Origin: Rubrimonas sp036788415
GTDB taxonomy: Bacteria > Pseudomonadota > Alphaproteobacteria > Rhodobacterales > Rhodobacteraceae
Direction of reading: 5' to 3'
NCBI RefSeq assembly: GCF_036788415.1
Contig: NZ_DAIQNN010000009.1
Coordinates: 12,740-76,739 of the forward strand
Length of the DNA: 64,000 nucleotides
The notes under the pieces were generated by a model. It made no database searches. It was not told the origin of the DNA and saw only the letters and a list, made by a program, of their open reading frames with translations. Numbering within the stretch: the stretch's first letter is position 1; every line of letters begins with the position of its first letter. This document shows positions 1 to 8,768 of this stretch, in pieces. Made by a program: the position numbers and the translations under genes.

Positions 1-1
1 G

Positions 2-643
2 ATGCGGGCGGTTCGGCTGCCGTCGGGGCGCAGGATCATCCTGTCTGACACGGTCGGCTTCGTGTCGGACCTGCCGACGCAGCTTGTCGCTGCGTTCCGC
101 GCGACGCTCGAAGAGGTGCTCGCCGCGGATCTGATCGTGCATGTGCGCGACCTGTCGCATCCGGAGACGACCGAGCAGAAGGCCGACGTGCTGGATGTTC
201 TGGAGGCGCTCGGCGTCGCGCAGGAGAAGCGCGACGCGATGATCGAGGCGCGCAACAAGATCGACCTGATGCCGACGGAGGCGCGCGCAGCCGCGCTGAC
301 GGAAGCCGCGCGGACGCCGCGCGCGGTCGCAATCTCGGCGCGCGACGGCGACGGCGTCGACGCGCTGCTCGACGCGGTCGAGGCGGGTCTGAGCGAAGCG
401 CGCGCGCCCGTGCGGGTGATGCTCGCAGCTTCCGATGGACGCGCGGCGGCGTGGCTGCATGCGCGCGGCGTGGTCGCAGCGCGGCGCGACCACGAGACCG
501 GAGTGGAGATAGACGCGCTGATGTCGGAGCGTGAGCGCAGTCAGTTTCTCAAGGAGTTCCCCGGGGTCGAATTGGCGCCGGAGGCGGCGCAGGGGGATGC
601 GCAGGAAGGCGACGACGCGCCTCCGGGGCAGTGGACGCCCTGA
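2..643 (+). CDS. hflX: GTPase HflX, C-terminal part (5' end outside window)
   Basis: This is the C-terminal half of the ribosome-associated GTPase HflX, which splits stalled or stress-inactivated 70S ribosomes. The G3 motif (DTVGF, residues 17-21 of the visible part) and the G4 motif (NKID) are present. The N-terminal nucleotide-binding-like domain and the Walker A loop lie upstream of the window edge. The first ATG is therefore internal and not the true start. HflX proteins are usually about 430 residues and 213 are visible. The gene ends 87 bp before the helicase gene on the same strand. Confidence 0.9.
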   Translation: MRAVRLPSGRRIILSDTVGFVSDLPTQLVAAFRATLEEVLAADLIVHVRDLSHPETTEQKADVLDVLEALGVAQEKRDAMIEARNKIDLMPTEARAAALTEAARTPRAVAISARDGDGVDALLDAVEAGLSEARAPVRVMLAASDGRAAAWLHARGVVAARRDHETGVEIDALMSERERSQFLKEFPGVELAPEAAQGDAQEGDDAPPGQWTP

Positions 644-730
644 ACTTGAATTACTCATAATTTCGCTTATGCGCGTTGTTCTGCGTCCGCGACGTTTGAG
701 GCAGCGCGCCGCGCCGGCGAGTCCCCCCCG

Positions 731-3127
731 ATGACCGCCGCGCTCCCACAAGCTTTCGCCGAGTGGTTCGCCGCGCGCGGATGGGCGCCCCATGCCCACC
801 AGCTGGAGCTGATCGCGCGCACCGCACCGGGCGCCGCCGATCTGCTCGTCGCGCCGACGGGCGGCGGCAAGACGCTCGCGGGATTCCTGCCGTCGCTGAT
901 CGACCTCGCGCGCGCGAAGCGCGACGGTCTGCACACTCTCTACGTCTCGCCGCTGAAGGCGCTCGCCGCCGACATCCGTCGCAACCTCGCGGGCCCCGTC
1001 GCCGAGTTGGGCCTTGCGATCCGCATCGAGGACCGCACCGGAGACACCGCGGCGCATGTGAAGGCCCGCCAGCGCCGCGACCCGCCGCACATCCTTCTGA
1101 CGACGCCGGAATCGCTGGCGCTGCTGCTGGCCTCCGACGCCGCGGCGAAGCTGTTCACGGGCTTGCGGGCCGTGGTCGTGGACGAGGCGCATGCGCTCGC
1201 CGAGACGAAGCGCGGCGACCAGCTCGCACTCTGCCTCGCGCGGCTCGAGACGCTTGCGCCCGCGCATCGCCGGATCGGTCTGTCCGCCACCACCGAGGAC
1301 CCGCAGGCGCTGGCCGACTGGCTCGGGCCCGGCCGCACCCGCGTGCTCCGCGCGCCCGACGGCCCGCAGCCGCAGATCGAAATCCTCGACGACGCCGGCG
1401 ATCCGCCATGGTCGGGCGGCGGCGGGCGTTATGCGGCGGCGTCGGTCTATGCGCGCGTCAAGGCGGCGCGCACCACGCTGATCTTCGTCAACACCCGCGC
1501 GCTCGCCGAACTGTTCTTCCGCGCGCTCTGGGAGATCAACGCCGACGATCTGCCCATCGCCCTGCACCATGGCAGCCTCGCGCGCGAGGCGCGCGCGCAG
1601 GTCGAGGCGGCGATGGCCGAGGGGCGGCTGCGGGCGGTGGTCTGCACCTCGTCGCTCGATCTCGGGATCGACTGGGGCGATGTGGACCTCGTCGTCCAGA
1701 TCGGCGCGCCGAAGGGCGTGAAGCGGCTCGTGCAGCGGATCGGGCGGGCCAATCACCGCTTCGACGCCCCCTCGCGCGCGGTGATCGTCCCGGCCAACCG
1801 CATGGAGGCGCTCGAGTGCCGCGCCGCGCTCGAAGCCGCCCGCGACGGCGATCTCGACGGCGCGCCGCGCGAAACCGGGCGGCTCGACGTGCTGTGCCAG
1901 CACATCCTGCTCACCGCCTGCGCCGGACCGTTCGAGGCGGACGCGCTGTTCGCGGAGGTCCGCCGCGCCGGCCCCTACGCCGCCCTGCCCCGACCCGACT
2001 TCGACCGCTGCCTCGATTTCTGCGCGACCGGCGGCTACGCGCTGCGCGCCTACGACCAGTGGCGCAGGCTGGCGCAGGGCGCGGACGGGCTGTGGCGGCT
2101 GCGCGATCCGCGCGCCGCCCAACGCATCCGCATGAATGTCGGGACCATCGTCGAGGCCGAGACGCTGAAAGTGCGCGCAGGCGGCGCGCGCGGCGGCGGA
2201 CGGCTGCTCGGCGAAGTCGAAGAAGCCTTCGCCTCCACGCTGCGCAAGGGCGACACCTTCCTGATCGGCGGCGAGGTGGTGCGCTTCGAGGGGATGCGCG
2301 AGCTGAGCCTCCAGGTCAGCAAGGCGGGCGGGTCGGAGCCGAAGATCCCCGTCTTCGCGGGCGGCAAGCTGCCGATCTCCACGCTGCTGGCCGATCGGGT
2401 GATGGCGCTGCTGAACGCGCCGGAGGGCTGGGCCGCCCTGCCCCGCCCGGTCGCCGACTGGCTGGCGCTGCAGGCGCGCGTCAGCGCGATGCCGCAACGC
2501 GACGCGTTGCTGGTCGAGACGTTTCCGCGCGCAGGGCGCTGGCACCTCGCCGCCTGGGGCTTCGCCGGGCGCAACGCGCATCAGACGCTGGGGCTTCTGG
2601 CGACGCAGCGGATGGAGCGGCTCGGGCTGGGGCCGCTGGGCTTTCTGGCCAACGACTACGCCGTGCTGATCTGGAGCCTCGACCCGGTGGACGACCCCGC
2701 CCCGCTCTTCGCCGCCGAGGGCTTGCGCGAGGGGCTCGACGAATGGCTCGGGGAGAGCAGCCTGATGAAGCGCGCCTTCCGACAGGTGGCCATCGTCGCG
2801 GGGCTGATCGAGCGGCGCCTGCCAGGGCTCGCCAAGTCCGGGCGGCAGGCGACGTTTTCTTCCGACATCCTGCACGACACGCTGCGCCGATACGACCCCG
2901 GCCATCTCATGCTCGAGGTCACGCGGCGCGAGGCGATGGGCGGGCTGGTCGATTTCGGGCGGATCGAGGCGCTTCTGGCGCGCATCGACGGGCGCATCCG
3001 CCATGTCCGCGCCGGGCGCGTCACGCCGCTGGCCGCGCCGCTTGTGATGGAGATGGGGCGTGAGCGCGTTGGCGGATCGGCGGAGGCGCGGCTGATCGAG
3101 GAAGAGATCGCGGCGATGTGGATCTGA
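731..3127 (+). CDS. Ligase-associated DEXH-box DNA helicase (Lhr-like)
   Basis: An SF2 helicase of 798 residues in the Lhr family, in the bacterial branch known as ligase-associated DEXH-box helicases. It shows Walker A APTGGGKT (about residues 41-48), a SPLKALA motif Ia, a DEAH box, SAT motif III, and a C-terminal DEAD/H-associated domain typical of Lhr. In many proteobacteria such genes sit with an ATP-dependent DNA ligase and a metallo-beta-lactamase-fold exonuclease in a DNA repair cassette. Neither is visible here, though both could lie elsewhere. The ATG was chosen because the Lhr N-terminus begins within about ten residues of it. Confidence 0.9.
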   Translation: MTAALPQAFAEWFAARGWAPHAHQLELIARTAPGAADLLVAPTGGGKTLAGFLPSLIDLARAKRDGLHTLYVSPLKALAADIRRNLAGPVAELGLAIRIEDRTGDTAAHVKARQRRDPPHILLTTPESLALLLASDAAAKLFTGLRAVVVDEAHALAETKRGDQLALCLARLETLAPAHRRIGLSATTEDPQALADWLGPGRTRVLRAPDGPQPQIEILDDAGDPPWSGGGGRYAAASVYARVKAARTTLIFVNTRALAELFFRALWEINADDLPIALHHGSLAREARAQVEAAMAEGRLRAVVCTSSLDLGIDWGDVDLVVQIGAPKGVKRLVQRIGRANHRFDAPSRAVIVPANRMEALECRAALEAARDGDLDGAPRETGRLDVLCQHILLTACAGPFEADALFAEVRRAGPYAALPRPDFDRCLDFCATGGYALRAYDQWRRLAQGADGLWRLRDPRAAQRIRMNVGTIVEAETLKVRAGGARGGGRLLGEVEEAFASTLRKGDTFLIGGEVVRFEGMRELSLQVSKAGGSEPKIPVFAGGKLPISTLLADRVMALLNAPEGWAALPRPVADWLALQARVSAMPQRDALLVETFPRAGRWHLAAWGFAGRNAHQTLGLLATQRMERLGLGPLGFLANDYAVLIWSLDPVDDPAPLFAAEGLREGLDEWLGESSLMKRAFRQVAIVAGLIERRLPGLAKSGRQATFSSDILHDTLRRYDPGHLMLEVTRREAMGGLVDFGRIEALLARIDGRIRHVRAGRVTPLAAPLVMEMGRERVGGSAEARLIEEEIAAMWI

Positions 3128-3322
3128 CGGCGGCGACTGCGCCCGCGCCGACGGAAACGACCCGCCGCCGCGCGCCGGGGACGTCCGCTCGGGCCTTGCG
3201 GCGGCGGCGCGCGTGGAGTATCAGGCGCGTCTCGCGCGACGGGCAGGAGTCGGGCGCGGACTGTCGTCCGCGCCCCCGGCGGCGCGCAGCGCGCGGAACC
3301 CGCGCATGTCGGAGGTTGAAAC

Positions 3323-3529
3323 ATGGCTGTTCCGCAGAACAGGAAGACGTCGTCCAAGCGCGACATGCGCCGCTCGCACGACGCGCTGGTCGCCGCGAAC
3401 CCCAACGAGTGCCCCAATTGCGGGGAACTCAAGCGCCCGCATCATGTCTGCGGGGCCTGCGGCTGGTATGACGGGCGCGAAGTCGCCCCGGCGATCGCCG
3501 AGGCCGATCTCGAAGACGACGCCGCCTGA
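3323..3529 (+). CDS. rpmF: 50S ribosomal protein L32
   Basis: A 68-residue L32 protein of the large ribosomal subunit. It starts MAVPQNRKTS and carries the zinc-ribbon cysteine pairs CPNC and CGAC (about residues 30-46). A clear ribosome binding site, GGAGG, sits about 8 bp before the ATG. It lies directly upstream of plsX and fabH, the conserved order that couples ribosome and membrane lipid synthesis in many bacteria. The 195 bp between the helicase stop and this gene show no further gene. Confidence 0.97.
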   Translation: MAVPQNRKTSSKRDMRRSHDALVAANPNECPNCGELKRPHHVCGACGWYDGREVAPAIAEADLEDDAA

Positions 3530-3578
3530 TCCGCCGCGCCGCACTCCCCGTCTCCCCTCCGGGACCGACTCCGAGCCC

Positions 3579-4646
3579 ATGACAGCGCAGGACGCGACCG
3601 ACCCCCTTGCGATCTCGGTGGACGCGATGGGCGGCGACCGGGGGCCGGCGGTCGTCGTGGCTGCGCTGTCGAAGCTTCTCCGGCGCGAACCGGAACTGCG
3701 CATCGTCCTGCATGGCGACGAGGCGCAGCTGCGGCCGCTGATCCGGCGCTGGCGGCTCGACGCGCGGGTCGAGCCGCGCCACGCGCCCAACGTCGTCGGG
3801 ATGGCCGACAAACCGAGCGCCGCGTTGCGCGCAGCCGACGGCACCAGCATGGCCGCGGCCCTCGACAGCGTCGCCCGGGGCGAGACGCAGGCCGCCGTCT
3901 CCTGCGGCAACACCGGCGCGCTGATGGCGATGTCGATGCTGCGGCTGCGCAAGGCGCCCGGCGTCGACCGCCCCGCCATAGCGGTGATGTGGCCCTCCGA
4001 CAACGCCTCCGGCCATTCCATCATGCTCGACGCCGGCGCCGACATCCGCGCCGAGCCCGAGACGCTGGCGCAGTTCGCCGTGATGGGCGCGGAATACGCC
4101 CGCGTCGGGCTCGAGCTCGACCGCCCGCGCGTCGGCCTGCTCAATGTCGGCGCCGAGGAGACCAAGGGCCGCCCCGAATTGCGCGCCGCGCGCGAACTGA
4201 TCGCCGCCGCCGCGAACGCCGGCGCCTTCGACTGGCGCGGCTTCGTCGAAGGCGGCGACCTGTTCGGCGACCGGGTGGACGTGATCGTGACCGACGGCTT
4301 CACCGGAAACATCGCGCTCAAGACCGCCGAAGGAACCGCAGCCTTCATCGGATCGCATCTGCGCGCGTCGTTCCAGCATGGGATCCTGTCGCGACTCGCC
4401 GCCCTCATGGCGCTCGGCACGCTGAAGCGGCTCAAGCGGAGGATCGACCCGCGACGCGTCAATGGCGGGGTCTTCCTTGGTCTGCGCGGCGCTGTCGTGA
4501 AGAGCCATGGCGGCGCCGATGCGACCGGCGTCGCCGCGGCGCTCGGCCTCGCCGTGCGGATGGCGCGCACCGGCTTCACCGCCCATGTCGCCGAGCGCAT
4601 CGCCGCGATGCACGCGCCCGGGCCTGCGAAAGAGGCGATGGCATGA
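3579..4646 (+). CDS. plsX: Phosphate acyltransferase PlsX
   Basis: PlsX makes acyl-phosphate from acyl-ACP, the first step of phosphatidic acid synthesis in the PlsX/PlsY route. The product is 355 residues. It begins with the family signature SVDAMGGD (about residues 12-19) and has SCGNTGA and TDGFTGNI further on. The frame stays open upstream, but the ATG at 3579 gives the normal family length. The gene ends in a 4-bp ATGA overlap with fabH, indicating translational coupling. Confidence 0.96.
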   Translation: MTAQDATDPLAISVDAMGGDRGPAVVVAALSKLLRREPELRIVLHGDEAQLRPLIRRWRLDARVEPRHAPNVVGMADKPSAALRAADGTSMAAALDSVARGETQAAVSCGNTGALMAMSMLRLRKAPGVDRPAIAVMWPSDNASGHSIMLDAGADIRAEPETLAQFAVMGAEYARVGLELDRPRVGLLNVGAEETKGRPELRAARELIAAAANAGAFDWRGFVEGGDLFGDRVDVIVTDGFTGNIALKTAEGTAAFIGSHLRASFQHGILSRLAALMALGTLKRLKRRIDPRRVNGGVFLGLRGAVVKSHGGADATGVAAALGLAVRMARTGFTAHVAERIAAMHAPGPAKEAMA

Positions 4647-5626
4647 GCTGCTCCGCATTGCGCAGCGTCGCGCTCGGCGCCGGCGCCTATCTGCCGGAGC
4701 GCGTCGTGCCGAACGCCTGGTTCGAAGGCTTCCTCGACACCTCCGACGAGTGGATCGTCGCGCGCACCGGCATCCGCTCGCGCCGCTTCGCCGCCGAAGG
4801 CGAACTGACCTCCGACCTCGCCGTCGCCGCCGCGCGCCGCGCGCTGGCCGCGGCCGGGCGCGAGGCGGATTGCGTCGATGCGATCATCCTCGCCACCTCG
4901 ACGCCCGACCACACCTTCCCTTCGACCGCGACCAAGGTGCAGGCCGCTCTCGGGGTGCGCCGCGGCTTCGCCTTCGACATGCAGGCGGTTTGCGCGGGCT
5001 TCGTCTTCGCGCTCGCCACGGCGGACGCGCTGCTGCGCACCGGTCAGGCGCGCTGCGCGTTGGTGATCGGCGCCGAGACCTTCTCGCGCATCCTCGACTT
5101 CGAGGACCGCACCACCTGCGTGCTGTTCGGCGACGGCGCCGGCGCGGTGCTGCTGGAAGCGGCGGAGGGAACCGGCGCGCCGACCGATCGCGGCATCCTG
5201 GCGGCGAAGCTGCATTCAGACGGCGCCTATCGCGACATCCTGCATGTCGATGGCGGCCCCTCCTCCACCGGCACGGCGGGCAAGCTGCGGATGGCGGGGC
5301 GCGAAGTCTTCAAGCACGCCGTGAACAAGCTCGCCGATGTCGCGCATGAGGCGATGGGGGCAGCCGGCGTGACGCCCGCCGAGATCGACTGGGTGGTGCC
5401 GCATCAGGCCAATGTCCGCATCATCGAGGCGACTGCGAAGAAGGCCGAAATCCCGGCCGAGCGCGTGATCGTGACCGTTGAGCATCACGGCAACACGTCG
5501 GCGGCGTCGATCCCGCTGGCGCTGGCGGCGGCGGTGGAGGACGGGCGGATCCGGCCCGGCGACCTCTTGCTGATGGAGGCGATCGGCGGCGGGCTGAGCT
5601 GGGGCTCGGCGGTGCTGCGCTGGTGA
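4643..5626 (+). CDS. fabH: 3-oxoacyl-ACP synthase III (KAS III)
   Basis: FabH condenses acetyl-CoA with malonyl-ACP to start type II fatty-acid synthesis. The 327-residue protein has the catalytic triad in family context: Cys in AVCAGF (about residue 115), His in PHQANVRI and Asn in HHGNTSAAS. The start overlaps the plsX stop by four bases. The order rpmF-plsX-fabH-ihfA-merR is conserved in Rhodobacterales. Confidence 0.97.
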   Translation: MSCSALRSVALGAGAYLPERVVPNAWFEGFLDTSDEWIVARTGIRSRRFAAEGELTSDLAVAAARRALAAAGREADCVDAIILATSTPDHTFPSTATKVQAALGVRRGFAFDMQAVCAGFVFALATADALLRTGQARCALVIGAETFSRILDFEDRTTCVLFGDGAGAVLLEAAEGTGAPTDRGILAAKLHSDGAYRDILHVDGGPSSTGTAGKLRMAGREVFKHAVNKLADVAHEAMGAAGVTPAEIDWVVPHQANVRIIEATAKKAEIPAERVIVTVEHHGNTSAASIPLALAAAVEDGRIRPGDLLLMEAIGGGLSWGSAVLRW

Positions 5627-5663
5627 GGGCGCCGCGCCAAGACCCGCCGACAAGTCTCTGATA

Positions 5664-5692
5664 TTGACATCCTTTCCGAAGCTTCCCAAACT
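5664..5692 (+). promoter_or_regulatory. Possible sigma-70 promoter upstream of ihfA
   Basis: A perfect -35 hexamer TTGACA lies at 5664-5669. A 17-bp spacer leads to CAAACT at 5687-5692, a weak -10 with three of six consensus bases. The patch is AT-richer than its surroundings and lies in the gap between fabH and ihfA, so ihfA-merR may be transcribed separately from fabH. The -10 is poor, so this is only a candidate. Confidence 0.35.
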
Positions 5693-5723
5693 CGGTGTCT
5701 GAAATCGGCGCGCGGAGGGGCGG

Positions 5724-6023
5724 ATGACGGGAAGAACGGTGACGCGGTCCGACCTAGCCGAAGCGGTCTATCGGGAAGTCGGCCTTTCGCGCAACGACAG
5801 CGCAGAGATGGTCGAGAGCATCCTGCGCCATGTCTCGGACGCGCTGGTCGACGGCCAGACCGTCAAGATCTCGTCCTTCGGCGCTTTCGCCGTGCGCGAC
5901 AAGGGCGCCAGGATCGGGCGCAACCCCAAGACCGGCGAGGAAGTGCCGATCGAGCCGCGCCGCGTTCTGGTCTTCCGGCCCTCGCACATCCTCAAGGACC
6001 GCATGAACGAGGCCGCGCAATGA
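5724..6023 (+). CDS. ihfA: Integration host factor subunit alpha
   Basis: A 99-residue HU/IHF-family protein that bends DNA as a heterodimer with IhfB. It shows the DNA-binding arm signature GRNPKTGEEVPI (about residues 65-76) with the intercalating proline. The N-terminus TVTRSDLAEAVYREVGLSR is typical of the alpha subunit. A GGAGG site precedes the ATG. It overlaps the following MerR gene by 4 bp (ATGA). IHF is a known co-regulator of photosynthesis (puc) and hydrogenase genes in Rhodobacter, both of which occur in this window. Confidence 0.95.
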   Translation: MTGRTVTRSDLAEAVYREVGLSRNDSAEMVESILRHVSDALVDGQTVKISSFGAFAVRDKGARIGRNPKTGEEVPIEPRRVLVFRPSHILKDRMNEAAQ

Positions 6024-6526
6024 GCGGAACTCCCCTGCCCTTCGACCCCGCCGACATGCCCGAAGACGCGACCGGGGCGGCGGGCGATCTGGCGCGGGTC
6101 AAGTCGGCCCAAGCCTTCCGCACGATCTCGGAAGTCTCCGAGGAACTCGACATCCCCGCCCATGTGCTGCGCTTCTGGGAGACCAAGTTTCCCGCGCTGA
6201 CGCCCATGAAGCGCGGCGGCGGGCGGCGCTATTACCGCCCCGCGGACCTCGCGCTGCTGCGCGGCATCCGTGCGCTGCTCTACGATGAAGGGCTCACGAT
6301 CAAGGGGCTTCAGAAGATGCTCCGCGAGCGCGGCGCGAAGCATGTTGTCGCGATCGGCGAAGGGCTCGAGAGCCCTATGATCGCCGAAGACGCGCCCGAG
6401 ACCGACGCCGCGCGCCCGGTTGCGGCGCCGGTCGCCGCCCCGATGGGCGCAAGCGCCGGACCGGCCATTGAGGATGCGATCGCCCGGCTGGAGCGCCTGC
6501 GCGACCGGCTGCGCGCCGCCGTCTGA
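6020..6526 (+). CDS. MerR family transcriptional regulator
   Basis: A 168-residue protein with an N-terminal winged helix of MerR type (about residues 33-100: FRTISEVSEEL, HVLRFWETKF, RYYRPADL). A C-terminal Ala/Pro-rich tail of about 60 residues has no obvious ligand pocket. Its position directly after ihfA with an ATGA overlap is a fixed arrangement in alphaproteobacteria. The ligand and targets are unknown. No metal-binding cysteine cluster of the mercury or copper type is visible. Confidence 0.9.
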   Translation: MSGTPLPFDPADMPEDATGAAGDLARVKSAQAFRTISEVSEELDIPAHVLRFWETKFPALTPMKRGGGRRYYRPADLALLRGIRALLYDEGLTIKGLQKMLRERGAKHVVAIGEGLESPMIAEDAPETDAARPVAAPVAAPMGASAGPAIEDAIARLERLRDRLRAAV

Positions 6527-6603
6527 CGGGGGCCGCGCCGCACGGGGCTTTACAGCGGCCTCTGCGCGGCGGATCATCGCAGGGCCCGGAACGGAGCCTG
6601 CGA

Positions 6604-7272
6604 TTGCCCAAGGACGACGCGCCGCTCGAACTGACGCCGACCCTGATCCTGCGCGCCTATGCCGCCGGGGTGTTTCCGATGGCCGACGGGGCCGAGGCGC
6701 AGGGCGTCTTCTGGGTCGATCCCAAGCGGCGCGGCATCTTCCCGCTCGACGGCTTCCATGTGCCGACAAAGCTCGCCAAGCGGATGCGCAAGGGCGGCTA
6801 CGAGGCGACGGTCGACCAGGACTACGCCGCCGTGCTCGACGCCTGCGCCGACCGCGACGAGACCTGGATCAACGGCGACATCCGCGCGCTCTATCTCGGG
6901 CTGCATCGGATGGGCCGGGCGCATTCGGTCGAGATATGGATGGACGGCCAGCTCGCCGGCGGGCTCTACGGAGTGCGGATGGGCGCGGCGTTCTTCGGCG
7001 AGAGCATGTTCCACCGCCGCACCGACGCCTCCAAGATCGCGCTGGTGCATCTGGTCGCGCGGCTGAAGGCGGGGGGCTTCACCCTGCTCGACAGCCAGTT
7101 CGTCACTGACCATCTCGCCCGTTTCGGGGCCTGCGTCGTGTCGCGGGCGCGCTATCACGCGATGCTGGACGACGCGCTGTCGCGGCAGGCGGATTTTTTC
7201 GCGCTCGACCGCGAGGGGCCTCAGGGCGCTTCGGCGGCGCGGGTGCTGCAGCTCGCGAGCCAGACGTCGTAA
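6604..7272 (+). CDS. aat: Leucyl/phenylalanyl-tRNA--protein transferase
   Basis: Aat adds Leu or Phe to N-terminal Arg or Lys of proteins, marking them for ClpS/ClpAP degradation (N-degron pathway). The 222-residue product carries LILRAYAAGVFPMAD near the N-terminus and the FWVDPKRRGIFPLD segment that aligns with the family WxxPxxR signature. GGLYGVRMGAAFFGESMF and LLDSQFVTDHL follow. The start appears to be TTG at 6604, with a GGAG about 8-10 bp upstream. Its 3' end overlaps the convergent DUF2155 gene by 52 bp. Confidence 0.95.
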   Translation: MPKDDAPLELTPTLILRAYAAGVFPMADGAEAQGVFWVDPKRRGIFPLDGFHVPTKLAKRMRKGGYEATVDQDYAAVLDACADRDETWINGDIRALYLGLHRMGRAHSVEIWMDGQLAGGLYGVRMGAAFFGESMFHRRTDASKIALVHLVARLKAGGFTLLDSQFVTDHLARFGACVVSRARYHAMLDDALSRQADFFALDREGPQGASAARVLQLASQTS

Positions 7273-7748
7273 CGGGGATGGTCGAGCGCCGAGAGCGCGG
7301 GGCTGTCGGCGAACATCCACCCTGAAAAAACCGGCGCGTCCGGGGTCTTGTCGTCGGCGATCACGATGAAGGCGACGTCGCCGCCCGGGCGGCGTTCGCA
7401 GATTCGGACCGTGATCGTCAGCCGCTCGTAGCGCGTAGGATCGCCGAGCTGCGCCCCGAATTGCGTCGTGAGCCCGGAGAACTTGTCGAGCGCGCGCACC
7501 TGCACGCCGGCGGAGGGCGGCGGCGCGCGTGGGGCGTCCGGGGCGACCGGGGCCCCGGGCGCAGTGAGAGCGGCGGAACGGGGCGCTTCGCTCGGGCGGG
7601 GGCGCGGTCGCGCCGCGCGCTCCACGGCCCCGGTTTCGGAGACCACCGGCGCGGGTTCGGCCTCCCGCCCCGCCTCCTGCGCCGCTACCGGCCCGGCGGC
7701 CAGCAGCAGGACGGCGCCGAGCCTCGCGGCGCGCGCCGACGCGGTCAA
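7221..7748 (-). CDS. DUF2155 domain-containing exported protein
   Basis: A 175-residue exported protein with an N-terminal signal peptide (hydrophobic stretch and AAQEA cleavage region, about residues 8-25). A Pro/Ala/Arg-rich linker follows to about residue 80, then a DUF2155 domain (RALDKFSGLTTQF ... VFSGWMFADSPALSALDHP ... YDVWLASC). Function is unknown. It overlaps mlaD upstream by 4 bp and is probably co-transcribed with it and the NDUFA12 gene, the usual Rhodobacterales arrangement. This placement suggests a role in envelope or respiratory complex upkeep, which is inference. Confidence 0.88.
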   Translation of the reverse strand: MTASARAARLGAVLLLAAGPVAAQEAGREAEPAPVVSETGAVERAARPRPRPSEAPRSAALTAPGAPVAPDAPRAPPPSAGVQVRALDKFSGLTTQFGAQLGDPTRYERLTITVRICERRPGGDVAFIVIADDKTPDAPVFSGWMFADSPALSALDHPRYDVWLASCSTRAAEAP

Positions 7749-8194
7749 TCGGACCCTGTCGTCGCGCTGATCGCCCGACCGATCAGGTCGAGCAGGCTGA
7801 CCGAGCCTTGCGTGTAGCCGAACTCGTCGCCCGGCTCGAGCATGAACTCCGCCCCGCCGGGCTGGATCGCGATATGCGCGCCGCCGAGAAGACCTTCGGA
7901 GGCGATGGTCGCGGCGCTGTCCTCGGGCAGGCGGACGTCCTCGCGGATCGCCATCACGACGCGCGCCTGATAGGTCTCCGGGTCGAGCGCGACCGAGCGC
8001 ACCGAGCCGACTTTCACGCCCGACACCCGGACGTCGCCGCCGACCCCGACGCCTTCGGCCTTGCGGAACTGCGCGGACAGCTCGTAGGCCCCGCCCATCC
8101 GCACGTCGGCGGTCTGCGCCGCATAGACCATGAAGCCGGCGGCTGCGGCGATCACGACCGCGCCGACGGCGATCTCGGCTGCGTTTGAGGCCAT
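7745..8194 (-). CDS. mlaD: MlaD-type outer-membrane lipid asymmetry protein
   Basis: A 149-residue MCE-domain protein. One N-terminal membrane anchor (about residues 5-25) is followed by a single MCE domain (VRVSGVKVGSV, about residues 56-66, and GLLGGAHIAIQPG). MlaD is the periplasmic substrate-binding hexamer of the MlaFEDB phospholipid transporter. The other mla genes are not in the window, so this is an orphan copy, as is common in Rhodobacterales. It is coupled to the DUF2155 gene by a 4-bp overlap. Confidence 0.88.
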   Translation of the reverse strand: MASNAAEIAVGAVVIAAAAGFMVYAAQTADVRMGGAYELSAQFRKAEGVGVGGDVRVSGVKVGSVRSVALDPETYQARVVMAIREDVRLPEDSAATIASEGLLGGAHIAIQPGGAEFMLEPGDEFGYTQGSVSLLDLIGRAISATTGSD

Positions 8195-8204
8195 CCTAGC
8201 GCTC

Positions 8205-8585
8205 TTATTCCGGGGTCCAGGGCTGATAGTCGCCGCCCGCCGCGGGACGCCGCGCCGGCGTCAGCACCGAGCCGGGCGGGCGATAGGCGAGGTCCGTGCC
8301 GGTGCGGTTGGGCAGGTGCCCCTTCTCCCACGGCTTGCGCGGCAGCGGCTGGTCGGTCGGGGGCGTGTCGAAAGTATGGTGCATCCAGCCGTGCCAGTCG
8401 GGCGAGATGCGGCTCGCCTCGGCCTCGCCATTGTAGATCACCCAGCGACGCCCCCCGTCGGCGGTCTGGTAGAACCGGTTGCCCTCGGAATCCTCGCCGA
8501 CGAAGCGCCCATTGCGCCGCGTGAACAGCATGGTGCCGACCGTATGGCCGTTCCACCATGTGAAGAAGCGGTCGATGACGCCCAT
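8205..8585 (-). CDS. NADH:ubiquinone oxidoreductase subunit NDUFA12 family protein
   Basis: A 126-residue homologue of mitochondrial complex I accessory subunit NDUFA12 (B17.2). It has the family features WWNGHTVGTMLFTRRNG, NRFYQ, RRWVIYNGEAEASRI, SPDWHGWMHH and a final YQPWTPE. Alphaproteobacteria share this accessory subunit with mitochondria, where it binds the matrix-side arm of complex I. The ATG at 8585 gives the normal length even though the frame is open further upstream. It lies 10 bp upstream of mlaD in the same transcriptional direction. Confidence 0.93.
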   Translation of the reverse strand: MGVIDRFFTWWNGHTVGTMLFTRRNGRFVGEDSEGNRFYQTADGGRRWVIYNGEAEASRISPDWHGWMHHTFDTPPTDQPLPRKPWEKGHLPNRTGTDLAYRPPGSVLTPARRPAAGGDYQPWTPE

Positions 8586-8768
8586 CTGCGATCCCCTCCG
8601 GCGAGCCCCGGCGCTGCGCCGCGGACTATGGCGCGGCGGATCGCGCGCGTCCAGACCGTGCGCGGCGGCGGATCGTCCGACCGGCGCGACGCGGCCGCCC
8701 CGCCCTCTGGCGCAGCCGGCCCCGGGCGCCATATCTCTGCGCGGTCGACCCCCTGCCGCGAAGCGCAC

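Noticed and set aside
7221..7272. Frameshift or misassembly at the aat/DUF2155 overlap.
   Set aside because: Both proteins end in conserved family positions. A 52-bp convergent overlap is plausible in such a dense genome.
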